From: Methanoculleus sp.
GTDB taxonomy: Archaea > Halobacteriota > Methanomicrobia > Methanomicrobiales > Methanoculleaceae
Assembly: GCA_023230425.1 (NCBI GenBank)
Contig: JALNXI010000151.1
Span: 1-5,334, forward strand
Direction: 5' to 3'
DNA: 5,334 nt
This document shows, in pieces, positions 4,637-5,334 of this stretch. Both the position numbers and the translations under genes were made by a program. The first letter of the stretch is position 1, and the number at the start of each line of letters is the position of its first letter. The notes under the pieces were generated by a model. It did not search any database. It saw only the letters and a program-made list of their open reading frames with translations, and was not told the origin of the DNA.

Positions 4637-5334
4637 ATGAAGCATCTGGCAGTGATCATCCTCGGTCTGCTGCTCATCCCGTCCGGAGCCCAGGCGCTCA
4701 CCTTTCTCGGCGGGGACCAGCCCCTGATCGAGACCCCCATCCCCGACGACGTGATAGCGTCGGGCGGGTCCGTGACCGTCAGTGCCCCCGTTGATAGCCT
4801 GACGGTCGCCGGGGGCGTGGTGACGGTGAATGCGCCGGTCCGCGGCGACGTCATCGCCGCGGGAGGCACCCTGATCATCAACGGCGATGTCGGTGGGAAG
4901 GTGATCGCCGCCGGGGGCGATATCGAACTGAACGGGAACGCGACGAATGCCCTCATCACCGGGGGCACGGTCCGGATCGGAAGAGATACTGTCATCCGGC
5001 GGGATGCCGTGATCAGTGCAGGAGACGTCACCAACGCGGGATCGGTCCTGCGCAACCTGACAGTATCGAGCGAGACCTTCAACAACACCGGCACGGCCGG
5101 GAACGTGACCTACGAAGAGCGGGAACCGACATCGCCGGTCCCCGGTCTCTTCTCGGTGCTCGCCGCGATCGGGTTCCTCATCCTCGGGCTCCTCCTCATC
5201 AGGTTCTTTCCCGACCCGTTCGCAGCGGTGGTCCGGCAGGTTGAGGGGAGCCCAGTCGTCCTCGCGGTTGTAGGGTTCTTTGCGATCATCATATCGGCGA
5301 TCATCCTCCTCATCGTCGCCGTCACCGTCATCGG
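4637..5334 (+). CDS. Exported polymer-forming (bactofilin-like) membrane protein, 5' part
   Basis: The frame is open from the ATG to the window end; 232 codons are seen and the 3' end is missing. Residues 1-20 are a signal peptide (cleavage after AQA). Residues 38-118 hold about five beta-helix repeats of 14-17 residues with the core (V/L)-I-A-x-G-G-x-V-x-V-N-x-x-V, for example VIASGGSVTV, LTVAGGVVTV and VIAAGGTLII. This is the pattern of bactofilin/polymer-forming domains, which self-assemble into filaments. The Thr-rich linker (140-167) has sequons N140, N149 and N156; N101 is another. Membrane segments follow at about 171-190 and 206 to the end, joined by a short charged loop. The repeat domain would be outside the cell, unlike classical cytoplasmic bactofilins. 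The start is fixed: an in-frame TGA (4610-4612) lies upstream with no other start. Its role is unknown, probably envelope-related. Confidence 0.85.
   Translation, partial: MKHLAVIILGLLLIPSGAQALTFLGGDQPLIETPIPDDVIASGGSVTVSAPVDSLTVAGGVVTVNAPVRGDVIAAGGTLIINGDVGGKVIAAGGDIELNGNATNALITGGTVRIGRDTVIRRDAVISAGDVTNAGSVLRNLTVSSETFNNTGTAGNVTYEEREPTSPVPGLFSVLAAIGFLILGLLLIRFFPDPFAAVVRQVEGSPVVLAVVGFFAIIISAIILLIVAVTVI

Noticed and set aside
4546..5094. Minus-strand frame of 182 codons opposite the polymer-forming protein gene
   Set aside because: Its Thr/Pro-rich repetitive product is the mirror of the beta-helix repeats; the plus-strand frame has a signal peptide and membrane segments.

Overview
The window looks like a piece of an archaeal chromosome, most probably a methanogenic euryarchaeon of the Methanomicrobiales (Methanoculleus-like). 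The pointers are G+C-rich coding sequence, BRE/TATA-like elements upstream of genes instead of bacterial -35/-10 pairs, strong GGAGGTGA-type ribosome binding sites, secreted proteins rich in N-glycosylation sequons, and a signal-peptide-bearing polymer-forming (bactofilin-like) membrane protein. The assignment is inference; there is no rRNA or other decisive marker.

Layout. Bases 1-133 hold no gene I can support. Two minus-strand genes follow and are probably co-transcribed: a secreted subtilisin-like protease (759-2717) and, 40 bases downstream of it, a small cysteine-rich lipoprotein (134-718). Upstream of the protease lies about 500 bases without a conventional gene. It holds a candidate promoter (2899-2913), a hairpin at the predicted transcript start, a chain of three overlapping mini-ORFs, and further on a branched inverted-repeat element (3031-3104). 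Next is a minus-strand gene of unknown function (3213-3644), divergent from a plus-strand gene of unknown function (3868-4500). The latter ends in a clear hairpin plus oligo-T terminator. The window closes with the 5' part of the polymer-forming membrane protein (4637 to beyond 5334).

How the genes may work together. The protease and lipoprotein form the most coherent unit: an exported subtilase with an N-terminal propeptide, and a surface-anchored beta-sandwich protein whose pattern recalls the BsuPI proteinase-inhibitor family. If that resemblance is real, this is a protease/inhibitor (or protease/receptor) pair at the cell surface. The protease carries Glu where the catalytic Asp of family S8 is expected, while the His, Asn and Ser motifs are intact. 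The other three genes appear to be independent units: a possible degenerate nuclease-fold protein, a possible S24/S26-fold protein without the catalytic Ser, and the bactofilin-like envelope protein. I see no tRNA, rRNA, CRISPR array, insertion sequence or phage gene.
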